The notes: generated by a model not told the origin, from the letters alone. DNA of 36,108 nucleotides from CAYWCV01 sp964629885 (GCA_964629885.1 CAZVRJ010000025.1:1-36108); one strand, 5' to 3'; numbered from the stretch's first letter, positions 23,469 to 32,646 are shown. Numbers and translations are program-made.

Positions 23469-24842
23469 TCACCAATTCCAAGTCAATTTTGTGAAAATGA
23501 AACTGTTATCTGCATATCGACTCAGCCTAAAATTGTATAGATCATTCGATTTGGGTCCGCCAAATAGCTGCGCCCCAATAGATATGGCAGCTTCATCGAC
23601 TGGTTTCCACGACAACTCAGGGTTGAGCCAGTAATCTTGTCCAACCAAACCATACCTCACAAATGCCTGTGCGCTCAACCGGTCGTCGAGCCATGAATCT
23701 CTCACCAGTAGAGATGCTGTGGTATTAACACGCCGTTGAGCCACGTTTTGATCGTGATCTGGTATGTACTCAACTATCCCTTGCAAACTGGCGAATGTGG
23801 ATCCTGAGCTAAGGTCAAACCCGCCCATAAGCTGTGCGAACGGCTTTTCGACGGTGTACTTATCAGGATCATTGAATCGGTTTTGAAACACCGAGATGAG
23901 TGCTGGATTCAAAACATCACCTAGGAATCCACCTGGCAAACCGGGTAAGTCAGGTAGCCTCTTGTCGAAAAGTCGTCGGGTATAGTAGGTGCCCTCGAAT
24001 GTGGCAAGGAGTCCACTTGTGATGTTTACATCACCAGAAATGGCGTACATGGGGCTGCGCAGGCGCATTTCCTGCAGTTCGATATAGGGGATTAAACCAT
24101 CGAAGCGGATAGATTTGCCATAGGTCGGCAGGGGATACTCCCAATACTGGGCTGAAATATCCACGTTTAGCCAATTCGCCGGACGATACCGAAACTGCGC
24201 GGAGAACTGCATGTCGTTGATCGTATAGCTCCGATTATAGTCCAGATATCGGATTCCGATGGGGATGTCCAAATTTGGACGAAAGTCCCACGTGCTCCCC
24301 TGAGCAGGCAGCAGGTTTTCGGAGACAACCGGGTTAACGACGAGATCGATCTGGTGTGGGCCCACATCGGCCTTATAGTTGATCGCAAAGGTGCCCTGAC
24401 GCAGATCCGAGAAATCTTGGGTCAGAAACTCGCTTAAGTCATACGGACTGAGGATATCTGAAAGGATGGCACCGTTCGCGCGTCCACGAGATATGATCTG
24501 CTTGCCAACTCGGAGCTCCGATTGCTTGAAATAAAAATCGACGTACGCCTCACGGAGCCGAAATTGAAGGGAGTCGCGGCGTTGGGTATACGTATTCAAC
24601 AGCTCACCCGACACATATAACCTGGCAATGTCGGAATCATGCCGAAAGTTCGTGCGCAGCAGGTTCCTGCCCACTATGAATTCATTGCCATCGGCCAATC
24701 GGATGCCGTTGTAGTTGCGGAAGAGTCCGCTGAACTCAGACTGCGATACTACATCGGTCGTACCTACAAGTAGCAGAGTTAAGGCAAAGGGCAAAAGGCG
24801 TAAGAAATTGGTCACGTTGAGCCTGAGAGGTCGAAAAATCAT
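23469..24842 (-). CDS. Outer-membrane beta-barrel protein of unknown function
   Basis: A 457-residue protein with a signal peptide (about 1-34, hydrophobic core LLPFALTLLLVG, likely cleavage near VVSQ-SEF). The rest is rich in alternating hydrophobic/polar strands with frequent Tyr, Phe and Arg. The C-terminus FIFTKLTWNW ends in an aromatic residue, as expected for BAM-dependent barrels. Segments such as REAYVDFYFKQSELRVGKQI resemble the DUF1302 or porin-like barrels found beside MMPL transporters in other bacteria. That assignment is a guess from overall pattern. It is upstream of, and probably co-transcribed with, the RND gene, so the two may form a hydrophobe-export route. Confidence 0.75.
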   Translation of the reverse strand: MIFRPLRLNVTNFLRLLPFALTLLLVGTTDVVSQSEFSGLFRNYNGIRLADGNEFIVGRNLLRTNFRHDSDIARLYVSGELLNTYTQRRDSLQFRLREAYVDFYFKQSELRVGKQIISRGRANGAILSDILSPYDLSEFLTQDFSDLRQGTFAINYKADVGPHQIDLVVNPVVSENLLPAQGSTWDFRPNLDIPIGIRYLDYNRSYTINDMQFSAQFRYRPANWLNVDISAQYWEYPLPTYGKSIRFDGLIPYIELQEMRLRSPMYAISGDVNITSGLLATFEGTYYTRRLFDKRLPDLPGLPGGFLGDVLNPALISVFQNRFNDPDKYTVEKPFAQLMGGFDLSSGSTFASLQGIVEYIPDHDQNVAQRRVNTTASLLVRDSWLDDRLSAQAFVRYGLVGQDYWLNPELSWKPVDEAAISIGAQLFGGPKSNDLYNFRLSRYADNSFIFTKLTWNW

Positions 24843-24880
24843 TGAAGGTTAATAAAAAATTGCTTAATTTAGGTCTAATG

Positions 24881-24899
24881 TGGTGAACTATTGTCACCA
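24881..24899. promoter_or_regulatory. Inverted repeat in a divergent intergenic region
   Basis: TGGTGA (24881-24886) and TCACCA (24894-24899) form a perfect 6-bp inverted repeat with a 7-bp spacer. It lies between the divergent barrel/RND unit and the SRPBCC gene. Position and symmetry suit a dimeric regulator site, but no regulator gene is nearby. The rest of this 119-bp gap is AT-rich with no clear promoter. Confidence 0.3.
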
Positions 24900-24961
24900 G
24901 AACGAGTTTAAGACGCTCTCATTTGCATCCTCTCCCCATAAACTGAAGCTAATATCGCACT

Positions 24962-25426
24962 ATGGCCCACGAAAGAATCGAAATCAATTTGCCTCTAGCT
25001 AAAGTATATGAACTCTTGAGCACTCCAGTGGAGTTCCCAAAGTTTATGACTTCTTTGAAAGAGGTGAACAAGCTCAGCTCGCAGTCGTTTGAGTATGTAG
25101 CAGAATTCGGCGGTGAGGAATACCGTTGGACCACCAATGTTATCGATGACCTGCGCAACACCCGTTTTGCATGGATCACCATCAACGGTAACCTGAACCA
25201 GACAGGCACCATCCGTTTCACGCCGCTCGACAACGGCAAACGCACACGGGTCGACTTTTCTCTCGACTACCGCACGTTCTTCGGCGAGCCTACAAAGGCA
25301 CTCGGCGAGTTTATCAGCGGTCTTTCGGCCACATTGCAGGCCGAACTTGAGAAATTCCGCGACCTTGCTGAAGGCGATGGATTCCTCGAAGCCACACCTG
25401 CCGTCGACAAAGAGATTACCGTATAA
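24962..25426 (+). CDS. SRPBCC (START-like, polyketide cyclase/dehydrase type) protein
   Basis: A 154-residue soluble protein with a single SRPBCC helix-grip fold, which forms a cavity for a hydrophobic ligand. The N-terminus RIEINLPLAKVYELLSTPVE and the middle RFAWITINGNLNQTGTIRF fit the cyclase/dehydrase (COG5637-like) group. The C-terminal helix lies at about 114-140. No signal peptide is present. The ligand is unknown. It is transcribed alone, divergently from the barrel/RND pair, and ends at a strong terminator. Its codons are notably C/G-ending, which could reflect high expression. Confidence 0.82.
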   Translation: MAHERIEINLPLAKVYELLSTPVEFPKFMTSLKEVNKLSSQSFEYVAEFGGEEYRWTTNVIDDLRNTRFAWITINGNLNQTGTIRFTPLDNGKRTRVDFSLDYRTFFGEPTKALGEFISGLSATLQAELEKFRDLAEGDGFLEATPAVDKEITV

Positions 25427-25448
25427 ATAACGGCTCTGTTAAAATATT

Positions 25449-25482
25449 AAAGCCACCCCGGTTTCCCAGGGTGGCTTTTTTT
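25449..25482. terminator. Strong, probably bidirectional, intrinsic terminator
   Basis: A perfect 10-bp stem, AAAGCCACCC (25449-25458) with GGGTGGCTTT (25469-25478), is followed on the plus strand by a T-run to 25482. On the minus strand the same stem is followed by TTTAATATTTTA. It can therefore end both the SRPBCC transcript and the S9 peptidase transcript arriving from the right. Confidence 0.9.
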
Positions 25483-25546
25483 GTGCGTATAGTTTCGACT
25501 TGCAGAGAATCACTTACAACAATAAGAACCACAGAAGAAACAGAAT

Positions 25547-25595
25547 ACACTGAAAATCGTTGATGTACTCCTTCAGTGTTTTCAGTTCATTCAGT
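25547..25595. repeat. Short intergenic repeats beside the S9 peptidase gene
   Basis: TTCAGT occurs three times with a 9-bp period (25572, 25581, 25590). ACACTGAA (25547-25554) pairs with TTCAGTGT (25572-25579) across 17 nt. The preceding stretch 25500-25545 is A-rich and resembles ACCACAGAAG-type dispersed repeats. No coding potential is seen in 25483-25615. Confidence 0.4.
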
Positions 25596-25615
25596 GGTTA
25601 ACTCTTACATATAAT

Positions 25616-27712
25616 TCACTTAAGCCACTCGTCTAACCAGCCGAAGAACTCCCGCTGCCAAACGATGCCGTTCTGAGGGGTTAATATCCAGTGGTTCTCG
25701 TTCGGGAAGTACAGGAACTTGCTGGGGATGCCGCGAAGCTGGGCCGCCGTGAAGGCCTGCATGCCTTCCGACTCGGGCACGCGGAAATCCTTCGCGCCGT
25801 GGATCACCAAGATCGGCGTGTCCCAGTTCTGCACGAACAGGTGCGGCGAGAACTTGCGGTAGCTCACCGGCTGCGGATCTTCCCAATATGCGCCCTGCAT
25901 GTCGAAATTCGCGAAGAAGATCTCCTCGGTATGGCCATACATCGACTCTAGGTTGAACACGCCGGCATGGGCGATGAACGACTTGAAGCGTCCCTCGTGG
26001 TTGCCGGCCAGCCAAAATACCGAGAAGCCACCGAAGCTCGCGCCAACGGCACCCAGGCGCTGGGTATCGACATAGGGCTCTTGTGCAACATGGTCGATGG
26101 CGCTCAGCAGATCCTGCATGGCCTGACCACCCCAGTCGCCGGAGATTTCTCGGTTCCAATCTTGGCCGAAGCTCGGCAAGCCCCTGCGGTTTGGAGCCAC
26201 AATGATGTAACCGTTGGCTGCCATCAGGTTGAAATTCCACCTGTAGGAGAAGAACTGGCTTACGGTCGACTGTGGACCACCCTGGCAATACAGGATGGTA
26301 GGGTACTTCTTGTTTGGATCGAAATCAGGCGGATAAATCACCCAGGTAAGCATTTCCTTGCCGTCGGTGGTGGGAACCATGCGCTTCTCTACGCGGGCAT
26401 GCTTGGTCTTGCGCTGCAGCTCGCCGTTCAGGTCTGTGATCTGCTTGAGGGCACCGTCCGATATGTTGATGCGGTACAGCTCGGCCGGCTGGGTGTGGGT
26501 CGTCTTCGTGGTGATGAGGAAGGGCGATCCGTTCGCATAACCCAACGAAGGATACCCAAGATCGTGGGTGCCCTGGGTGAGGGTGGAGATTTCGACCATG
26601 CCATCTCCTGTGATCGAAGCACGATACAGTTGCTGCGTGGCGTTGATGGCGCTCTCGAAATACAGCGTCCGGCTGTCGCGTGCCCAGACCAACCCTGCAG
26701 CGTTCTGGTCGAAGCCCTCGGTGATTTCGCGCGTGCTGCCGTTCGTTAGGTCGAGGAGGATGATCCTGTTCCGATCGGCCTCATAGCCCGGTGTCTCCAT
26801 GCTCAACCATGCGAGATAGCGTCCATCGGGTGAGAAACGTGGCTCGATGTCGTAACCTATGTATCCCTCCGAAGCATTTCTGGTCTGCTTGTCGGCCAAC
26901 GAGTACATGTAGATATCGTTGTTGGTGCTGGTGGCGAACTCGGTGCCGATCAATTTCTTCGAGGTGTACGCCAGGTAGCGCTCGTCGGGCGACCATCCGA
27001 TCTGCTCGCCGCCGCCGAACGGGGGCACCGGACTATGAAACCGCTCGCCCTCCATGATGTCGACCGGATCGCCGGTGATACGACCATCGGCGTATGGTGC
27101 ATAGAAAACGTGTGTATAGGTGTAATCCGACCACGAGCTCCAGTGGCGGTACATGAGTTCATCGTACAAATGCACGTCCGATTTGTCCATGTCAGGATGT
27201 TTCTCCTTCATGGTCTGGTCGAGTTTCACGCTCTTGGTGAACGATATGAAATTACCCTTCGGCGAGTAGTCGAAGTTCGATATTCCACCCTCGATATCGG
27301 TCACCCTTACAACATTGCTGCCGTCGGGATCCATCTCCCAGAGCTGGCTCGATCCGGAGGCGGAGCTCAGGAAGCCGATCTTGCGTCCATCGGGACGCCA
27401 GCGCGCATTCGATTCCGATGCCGACGTGTTGGTGAGCTTCACGGGATCACCACCGTTGGTTCCGACGATGTACAGCTCGGTGTTGCCTCGGTTTTCCTTG
27501 ATGTCGAAGGTGCGCGCGCCGAACACGACACGGCTTCCGTCAGGTGAAATTTGAGGGTCGGAAATACGGGCGTACTCCCAAAGCCGCTCGGGAGTTAGAA
27601 GGTCTTGCGAAAGGCTCATGGTTGGGATGGTAAGAAGGATGGCAGATGCAACAATGGTGCACAGTGCCCAGGTCCACTCAAGATGACGTTTCATGATGTT
27701 CGATGGTTTCAT
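25616..27712 (-). CDS. S9 family prolyl oligopeptidase, dipeptidyl-peptidase V-like
   Basis: A 698-residue exported serine peptidase. The N-terminal signal has hydrophobic core ALCTIVASAILLTIPTMSLS, with likely cleavage before QDLLTPERLW. A beta-propeller of WD40/TolB-like repeats spans about 60-420, with recurrent SPDGRY/SPDERY blades. A C-terminal alpha/beta hydrolase domain carries the triad: S559 in GASFGG, D642 in HGAKDFRVP and H674 in NENHW. It should release dipeptides from peptides in the periplasm or outside. The ATG at 27712 is chosen; 27694 (MKRHLEW) is equally possible. The longer frame to 27754 is not supported. The gene is divergent from aroE across 92 bp. Confidence 0.92.
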   Translation of the reverse strand: MKPSNIMKRHLEWTWALCTIVASAILLTIPTMSLSQDLLTPERLWEYARISDPQISPDGSRVVFGARTFDIKENRGNTELYIVGTNGGDPVKLTNTSASESNARWRPDGRKIGFLSSASGSSQLWEMDPDGSNVVRVTDIEGGISNFDYSPKGNFISFTKSVKLDQTMKEKHPDMDKSDVHLYDELMYRHWSSWSDYTYTHVFYAPYADGRITGDPVDIMEGERFHSPVPPFGGGEQIGWSPDERYLAYTSKKLIGTEFATSTNNDIYMYSLADKQTRNASEGYIGYDIEPRFSPDGRYLAWLSMETPGYEADRNRIILLDLTNGSTREITEGFDQNAAGLVWARDSRTLYFESAINATQQLYRASITGDGMVEISTLTQGTHDLGYPSLGYANGSPFLITTKTTHTQPAELYRINISDGALKQITDLNGELQRKTKHARVEKRMVPTTDGKEMLTWVIYPPDFDPNKKYPTILYCQGGPQSTVSQFFSYRWNFNLMAANGYIIVAPNRRGLPSFGQDWNREISGDWGGQAMQDLLSAIDHVAQEPYVDTQRLGAVGASFGGFSVFWLAGNHEGRFKSFIAHAGVFNLESMYGHTEEIFFANFDMQGAYWEDPQPVSYRKFSPHLFVQNWDTPILVIHGAKDFRVPESEGMQAFTAAQLRGIPSKFLYFPNENHWILTPQNGIVWQREFFGWLDEWLK

Positions 27713-27804
27713 GGTACAAAGATGCAGATTACACAATCGCATGGCCATTCTCAAGTGGTTTGCTCTTGGTTCAACACGATACAGAACGTACCTTTACGAG
27801 TCTT

Positions 27805-28686
27805 ATGAGCATCCATACAATAGATTCTTTCCTGCGGGCTGAAGCCAATCAAAAACCATTTGGCGTCATCATGGGCTACCCCGTGGCGCAGTCGTTGTCG
27901 CCCGAAATGCACAATTTTGCAGCCGCGCATCATGGCTTGGATTTCCAGTATCACCGGCTCGAGGTGCACCCGGACGAGCTTCAGCGCATTCGGGAAGTGA
28001 TCCATCACCCAAACTTTATGGGCGCCAATGTGACGGTGCCCCACAAGATCGACGTGGCCGACATCCTCGACGACTTGTCGGATGAGGCCGCTGTAATCGG
28101 TGCTGTAAACACTATCGTGAGGTCTGGCGACAAAAGAATCGGTTACAATACCGACGCAAAAGGATTTCTGCGACCGCTTGAACCGTATCAGGAACGGCTG
28201 CGTGGACGCAACGCCATGATTTTCGGCACTGGCGGCGCAACCAGGGCCATCGTCTATGCCCTCAACCAGATTGGCATGGAGAACATCTGGTTGGTGGCAC
28301 GTCAACCAGATACCATCAGGGTTGCCGATTTCTTTGCATCGAAGAACATTCGCACGGTATCGTATAAGCGATGGACCACCGAGGCCGACCAGGTGGAGCT
28401 CGTCATCAACGCGACTCCGCTGGGCATGATTCCGGATGTGGGCCAGGCGCCCATCGAAGAGCACGAAAAGGATGCACTCATCGGAAAGATCGTCTACGAC
28501 ATCGTCTACAAGCCCATCGACACGAAATTGCTGCAGTATGCCCGCCAGGTGATGGCCGAAACGATCGACGGAGTGGGCATGTTGGTGAATCAGGGCGCCG
28601 AAGCTTTCAGGCTTTGGACTGGACTCGAATTTCCAACCGAACCAATCGACGCACGTGTCAGGAACATCCTCAATGGCTCAATTTGA
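27805..28686 (+). CDS. aroE: Shikimate dehydrogenase
   Basis: A 293-residue enzyme reducing 3-dehydroshikimate to shikimate with NADPH. Substrate-site motifs are GYPVAQSLSPEMHN (about 21-34), NVTVPHK with the catalytic Lys (about 75-81), and GYNTDAKGF. The NADP-binding loop is FGTGGATRAIVYAL. The C-terminal DGVGMLVNQGAEAF is typical. The frame is open to 27703, but ATG 27805 gives the normal N-terminus. TACCTTTA (27789-27796), with CTTG 20 bp upstream (27765-27768), is a weak Bacteroidota-like promoter candidate that would leave almost no leader. Confidence 0.95.
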   Translation: MSIHTIDSFLRAEANQKPFGVIMGYPVAQSLSPEMHNFAAAHHGLDFQYHRLEVHPDELQRIREVIHHPNFMGANVTVPHKIDVADILDDLSDEAAVIGAVNTIVRSGDKRIGYNTDAKGFLRPLEPYQERLRGRNAMIFGTGGATRAIVYALNQIGMENIWLVARQPDTIRVADFFASKNIRTVSYKRWTTEADQVELVINATPLGMIPDVGQAPIEEHEKDALIGKIVYDIVYKPIDTKLLQYARQVMAETIDGVGMLVNQGAEAFRLWTGLEFPTEPIDARVRNILNGSI

Positions 28687-29419
28687 CGTGATCGAACCGG
28701 CCATATGGTCAGGCGATACTGGCATCCGTGCTGTCTTCAGCCGTCGCAACGCCAGCTTTAACGCCGAGCGGAACATCCAAGGGCTTAATTTGTCGGTGAG
28801 CACCAACGACGACAGGGAGGTCGTGCTTCACAACCGGCGGCTTTTCTATGAGTCGCTCGGTTTGAATGAATCATTGGTGGCTCGTGGACGCCAAATACAC
28901 AGCAACACGGTTCATATCGTATCGGATGGCGGTATTCATGACGATGGCGATGGATTTGTGACAAACACGCCCGGCATTGCAGTAAGTGTGATGGTTGCCG
29001 ATTGCGCTGCGATTCTGCTGGCTGACCGAAAAGCTCGCGTGGTTGGAGCCCTGCATGCAGGCTGGCGCGGTACTGTAGATGAAATTGTCAAAAGCGGTAT
29101 TGATGCCATGGTGTCACTTGGAGCAAATCCCGCAGACATGGAAGCCTACATCGGTCCATGTATCAGTCAGGCTTGCTTTGAGTTGGGCGAAGAAGTGGCC
29201 TCGAAGTTTCCGGATAAATACATCGACAGATCGAAAGCTAAGCCACATGCCGACATCCGGGAATGGTTGAAAGACCAACTTATAGATCGTGGTCTGTCTG
29301 TAAATCACATCGAAATAGATGCATCCTGTACATACGCCGACGAAGACCATTATTATTCCTATCGTCGCCAGGGCGATGCCAGTGGACGAATGATGGCACT
29401 CATCTGGTTGACAACTTAA
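28673..29419 (+). CDS. pgeF: Purine nucleoside phosphorylase / peptidoglycan editing factor PgeF family
   Basis: A 248-residue laccase-domain (YfiH/YlmD, DUF152) protein. Members act on adenosine and inosine, and in E. coli the homologue prevents wrong amino-acid use in peptidoglycan precursors. Zn/active-site residues are visible: His in GRQIHSNTVH, Cys in VMVADCAAILLAD, His in GALHAGWRGTVD. YIGPCISQACFELG follows. ATG 28673 is chosen; it overlaps the aroE end by 14 nt, and a GTG at 28655 would add six residues. The old name polyphenol oxidase is misleading. Confidence 0.9.
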   Translation: MAQFDVIEPAIWSGDTGIRAVFSRRNASFNAERNIQGLNLSVSTNDDREVVLHNRRLFYESLGLNESLVARGRQIHSNTVHIVSDGGIHDDGDGFVTNTPGIAVSVMVADCAAILLADRKARVVGALHAGWRGTVDEIVKSGIDAMVSLGANPADMEAYIGPCISQACFELGEEVASKFPDKYIDRSKAKPHADIREWLKDQLIDRGLSVNHIEIDASCTYADEDHYYSYRRQGDASGRMMALIWLTT

Positions 29420-29467
29420 GTCGTCGAATTTACGGATGGCTCTGATCACGAAATTGTATCTTTCCAT

Positions 29468-30649
29468 ATGACATTAAACCCTAACAAAACGGAACGACTA
29501 CTCATATTGGGGTCGACTGGGTCCATCGGCACCCAGACACTTCAAGTGGTGAGGGAGCATCCCGACAGGTTCAGGGTTCACGCCTTGGTGGCAGGCAGCA
29601 GCTGGGAACTTCTTGCAAAACAAGCTCTGGAGTTTCAGCCCGACCATGTGGTAATTGGCAATGAAAGCCATTTGCATCAACTCAAATCCGCATTGTCGTC
29701 AACCAGCATTCAAGTTCATTTTGGAGATGAAGCCATCCTTACTTTGTGTAGTGGAACAGATTCCGATTTAGTGGTCAATAGTCTGGTCGGATTTTCGGGT
29801 TTCCGTCCGACCTACGAAGCCCTGAAATCGGGGAAGCGTGTGGCACTGGCCAACAAGGAGTCGCTTGTTGTAGGAGGGGAGATTCTCAGGGACCAAGTTG
29901 GCTATTCGCTCGACACGCTCATGCCGGTCGATTCGGAGCACAGTGCCATATGGCAGTGCCTAGCTGGCGAGGACATCTCCTCGGTTGAGCAACTTGTGAT
30001 CACCGCAAGCGGGGGACCTTTTCGGGAGTACACGGCCGAACAGTTGAAGCACGTCACGGTAGATCAGGCTTTGAAGCATCCAAACTGGTCGATGGGATCG
30101 AAGATTACGATCGATTCATCTACCCTCATGAACAAAGGTCTCGAAATCATTGAGGCCTACTGGCTGTTTGGGATTCCGCTTGGCAAAATCGAGGCCGTAG
30201 TGCACCCACAGAGCATTATTCACTCCATGGTGGTGTTCGTCGACGGATCCATCAAAGCGCAGATGGGCCACCCCGACATGCGACTGCCGATTCAGTATGC
30301 GCTCAGTGCCCCAACCAGGTGGGCGCTGCCGTCAAAGCCTATCGATTGGCGTGCCAGGATCGACATGCATTTCGAGCCAGTCGACCCCGAGAGATTTCCG
30401 TGCATTCGCTTGGCGAGGGAGTCGCTTGAACAGGGTGGATTCTATCCTGCGGTGTTAAATGCGTCGAACGAAGTGGCTGTTGAGAAGCTGCTCAAACGCG
30501 AAATTCCGTATATTGCTATTTCGGCCGTTGTAGAAGAAACGATGCATCGTTTCGTTACAAATGAACCAATGAGCGTCGAATCGATCGTCCAAATCGATGC
30601 CGATGCTCGTCACCTGGCGGCTACAATTGCCAAACGATACCTAATTTGA
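29468..30649 (+). CDS. dxr: 1-deoxy-D-xylulose 5-phosphate reductoisomerase
   Basis: A 393-residue enzyme of the MEP isoprenoid pathway, making MEP from DXP with NADPH. The NADPH motif GSTGSIGTQTL is at 15-25. The metal and substrate site is in PVDSEHSAIWQCL (about 152-164), followed by ASGGPFRE and the flexible-loop region around HPNWSMGSKITIDSSTLMNK. Length is standard. Use of the MEP route agrees with a Bacteroidota-type bacterium. The gene ends 3 bp before rseP, so the pair is likely co-transcribed. Confidence 0.97.
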   Translation: MTLNPNKTERLLILGSTGSIGTQTLQVVREHPDRFRVHALVAGSSWELLAKQALEFQPDHVVIGNESHLHQLKSALSSTSIQVHFGDEAILTLCSGTDSDLVVNSLVGFSGFRPTYEALKSGKRVALANKESLVVGGEILRDQVGYSLDTLMPVDSEHSAIWQCLAGEDISSVEQLVITASGGPFREYTAEQLKHVTVDQALKHPNWSMGSKITIDSSTLMNKGLEIIEAYWLFGIPLGKIEAVVHPQSIIHSMVVFVDGSIKAQMGHPDMRLPIQYALSAPTRWALPSKPIDWRARIDMHFEPVDPERFPCIRLARESLEQGGFYPAVLNASNEVAVEKLLKREIPYIAISAVVEETMHRFVTNEPMSVESIVQIDADARHLAATIAKRYLI

Positions 30650-30652
30650 TTT

Positions 30653-31999
30653 ATGGATTGGATATTTAATCTCCTCAGCACAATCGGCATCTTCATTGCC
30701 GCACTGTTTATTTTGGTCCTTGTGCACGAACTCGGGCACTTTTTGGCTGCGAAGCTGTTTGGCATGCGTGTCGAACGGTTCTCGATCGGATTCCCACCTC
30801 GGGTTTTTGGCAAGCAGATTGGCGATACCGACTATTGCATCTCGGCCACACCACTTGGCGGATACGTGAAGATTTCGGGCATGGTCGACGAAAGCATGGA
30901 TACGGATCAACTTGCCGAAGAGCCCAAGCCCTGGGAGTTCAGGTCCAAACCCGTTTGGCAGCGCATCGTAGTGATCGTGGCAGGGGTTGTCTTCAATATG
31001 ATTTTAGCGGTGTTTATATATGCCGGCATCTTAATGACCTATGGTGAGGCGAACATCCCTGTGGCCAACATCAAGGGTATTTACGTTGAGCAAGGCAGTC
31101 TTCCCGATAATTTGGGATTTCGAAGCGGCGATAAAGTGGTCGGTGTAAATGGCAAGCAAGTAACGTACTTCAACGAATTGCTAGCTCCCTCCGAAATCAC
31201 CCGTGGTGATGTGAGCTACACCGTGATCCGCGATGGTCAGGAAATGGTCATACCTATTCCAGGCGATTTCATCGACCGCTTAAATAAAGAGCGCTCTTTC
31301 ATAGAACTGACCCAAGCACTACCACCCGTTGTTGGAAATGTTATGGCTGGCTCACCGGCCGCCAAAGCCGGTCTCGTTCAAGGCGATACCATCAAAGCTG
31401 TTGATGGACGCACAATCGGTTTTTGGTCCGAGCTCACGTCGATTATCCGCTCATCGGAAGGCAGCCTTGCTTTTTCGATCAACAGAGCCGGCGTCGATAC
31501 AATGATTGCTATTACACCGAATCCTGACACCAAGACTATCGGAATCAGCACCGTAAATGCTGCCGACTACTTTGGGGCGGTTTTCACCAGCCACGGATTC
31601 TTCGCATCGTTTGGTCGTGGTGCTACACAGACTTGGGACACTACCATCGGCATCCTTAACGGTTTCGGACGTATGTTCTCGGGCGATATCTCGGTTCGCG
31701 AAAATCTGGGTGGTCCGATCGCCATCGCCAACTACACTAAAGAGGCAACCGATGGCGGTGGATGGCTTGGCTTCTGGAACATCACCGCTCTGTTGAGTAT
31801 TACCTTGGCCATCATGAACTTGCTCCCAATACCAGTGCTCGACGGTGGACACTTGGTATTTCTCATTTATGAGGGAATCACCCGCAGGGAGCCATCCATG
31901 AAAGTGCGGATGATAATGCAGCAAGTGGGATTTGTTATGATCATCGGCCTGATGATCTTCGTAACTTTTAACGATATCGTTCGATTCGCAGGATTCTGA
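30653..31999 (+). CDS. rseP: RIP metalloprotease RseP (site-2 protease)
   Basis: A 448-residue inner-membrane zinc protease that cuts membrane-embedded anti-sigma factors and signal peptides. The zinc motif HELGH is at 25-29 in the first membrane helix. PDZ domains lie at about 125-195 and 220-290 (GSPAAKAGLVQGDTIKAVDG). The third metal ligand is in PVLDGGH near the C-terminus (about residue 397). Length and order of parts match the family. It starts 3 bp after dxr and its stop shares a base with psd (TGATG). No sigma factor or anti-sigma gene is in the window. Confidence 0.96.
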   Translation: MDWIFNLLSTIGIFIAALFILVLVHELGHFLAAKLFGMRVERFSIGFPPRVFGKQIGDTDYCISATPLGGYVKISGMVDESMDTDQLAEEPKPWEFRSKPVWQRIVVIVAGVVFNMILAVFIYAGILMTYGEANIPVANIKGIYVEQGSLPDNLGFRSGDKVVGVNGKQVTYFNELLAPSEITRGDVSYTVIRDGQEMVIPIPGDFIDRLNKERSFIELTQALPPVVGNVMAGSPAAKAGLVQGDTIKAVDGRTIGFWSELTSIIRSSEGSLAFSINRAGVDTMIAITPNPDTKTIGISTVNAADYFGAVFTSHGFFASFGRGATQTWDTTIGILNGFGRMFSGDISVRENLGGPIAIANYTKEATDGGGWLGFWNITALLSITLAIMNLLPIPVLDGGHLVFLIYEGITRREPSMKVRMIMQQVGFVMIIGLMIFVTFNDIVRFAGF

Positions 32000-32646
32000 T
32001 GTTTGCAAAAGAAGGCTACACGATCATTGCAGCTGCTGCCGGCATTTCGTTGGCGCTTACAGTAATCGGTTACTGGATGGGCAACCGCTGGAGTTGGGTG
32101 CTTTACATCTTGGCCGTTGCCATATTGTTGTTCGTCTTAAATTTCTTCAGAGATCCTGATCGCACTACTCCCGTGGGCAGTGATCTGCTTATCGCCCCGG
32201 CCGATGGAAAAATTGTGCAGATAGTACAACTCGAAAACGCCAAGTATATCGATGGTCCAGCAACGCAGGTGAGCATCTTTTTGTCGGCGTTCGATGTGCA
32301 TGTGAACCGTATTCCTCTTAACGGAGTCGTTGAATATGCGCACTACTATCCAGGCGAGTACCTATTGGCATGGCATGAAAAGGCTTCCGAACTGAACGAG
32401 CAGTCGCAGTTTGGGTTGCGTCACGAGTCGGGAACCAAGATTTTGTTCAAGCAGATCACCGGATATGTGGCCCGACGCATCGTTTATCACATCGCCGAAG
32501 GTGACACCGTTACAGCTGGAAACCGATTTGGTATGATGAAATTCGGATCACGTATGGATGTGATCGTGCCAGCCAACGTCGAGCTAAATGTACAAGTTGG
32601 ACAACGCACCGTTGCCGGCGAAACCATCATAGGTCGGGTGCGATGA
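31999..32646 (+). CDS. psd: Phosphatidylserine decarboxylase, short proenzyme type
   Basis: A 215-residue proenzyme that converts phosphatidylserine to phosphatidylethanolamine at the inner membrane. It is predicted to self-cleave at G183-S184 in KFGSRMD (181-187), producing a pyruvoyl group at S184. Two N-terminal membrane segments lie at about 8-26 and 33-50, followed by RDPDRTTP. The conserved FLSAFDVHVNRIP is at 94-106. The size is that of the archaeal/short (type II) subfamily, smaller than E. coli Psd. It overlaps rseP by one base and pssA by four. Confidence 0.95.
   Translation: MFAKEGYTIIAAAAGISLALTVIGYWMGNRWSWVLYILAVAILLFVLNFFRDPDRTTPVGSDLLIAPADGKIVQIVQLENAKYIDGPATQVSIFLSAFDVHVNRIPLNGVVEYAHYYPGEYLLAWHEKASELNEQSQFGLRHESGTKILFKQITGYVARRIVYHIAEGDTVTAGNRFGMMKFGSRMDVIVPANVELNVQVGQRTVAGETIIGRVR

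Noticed and set aside
25967..26749. 260-codon plus-strand frame, and a 222-codon minus-strand frame at 25620-26288
   Set aside because: Both are shadows of the GC-rich S9 peptidase gene, which has an intact catalytic triad in its own frame.
27703..27804. Longer aroE starting at 27703
   Set aside because: The extension overlaps the S9 peptidase start region on the other strand and is not part of the AroE fold.
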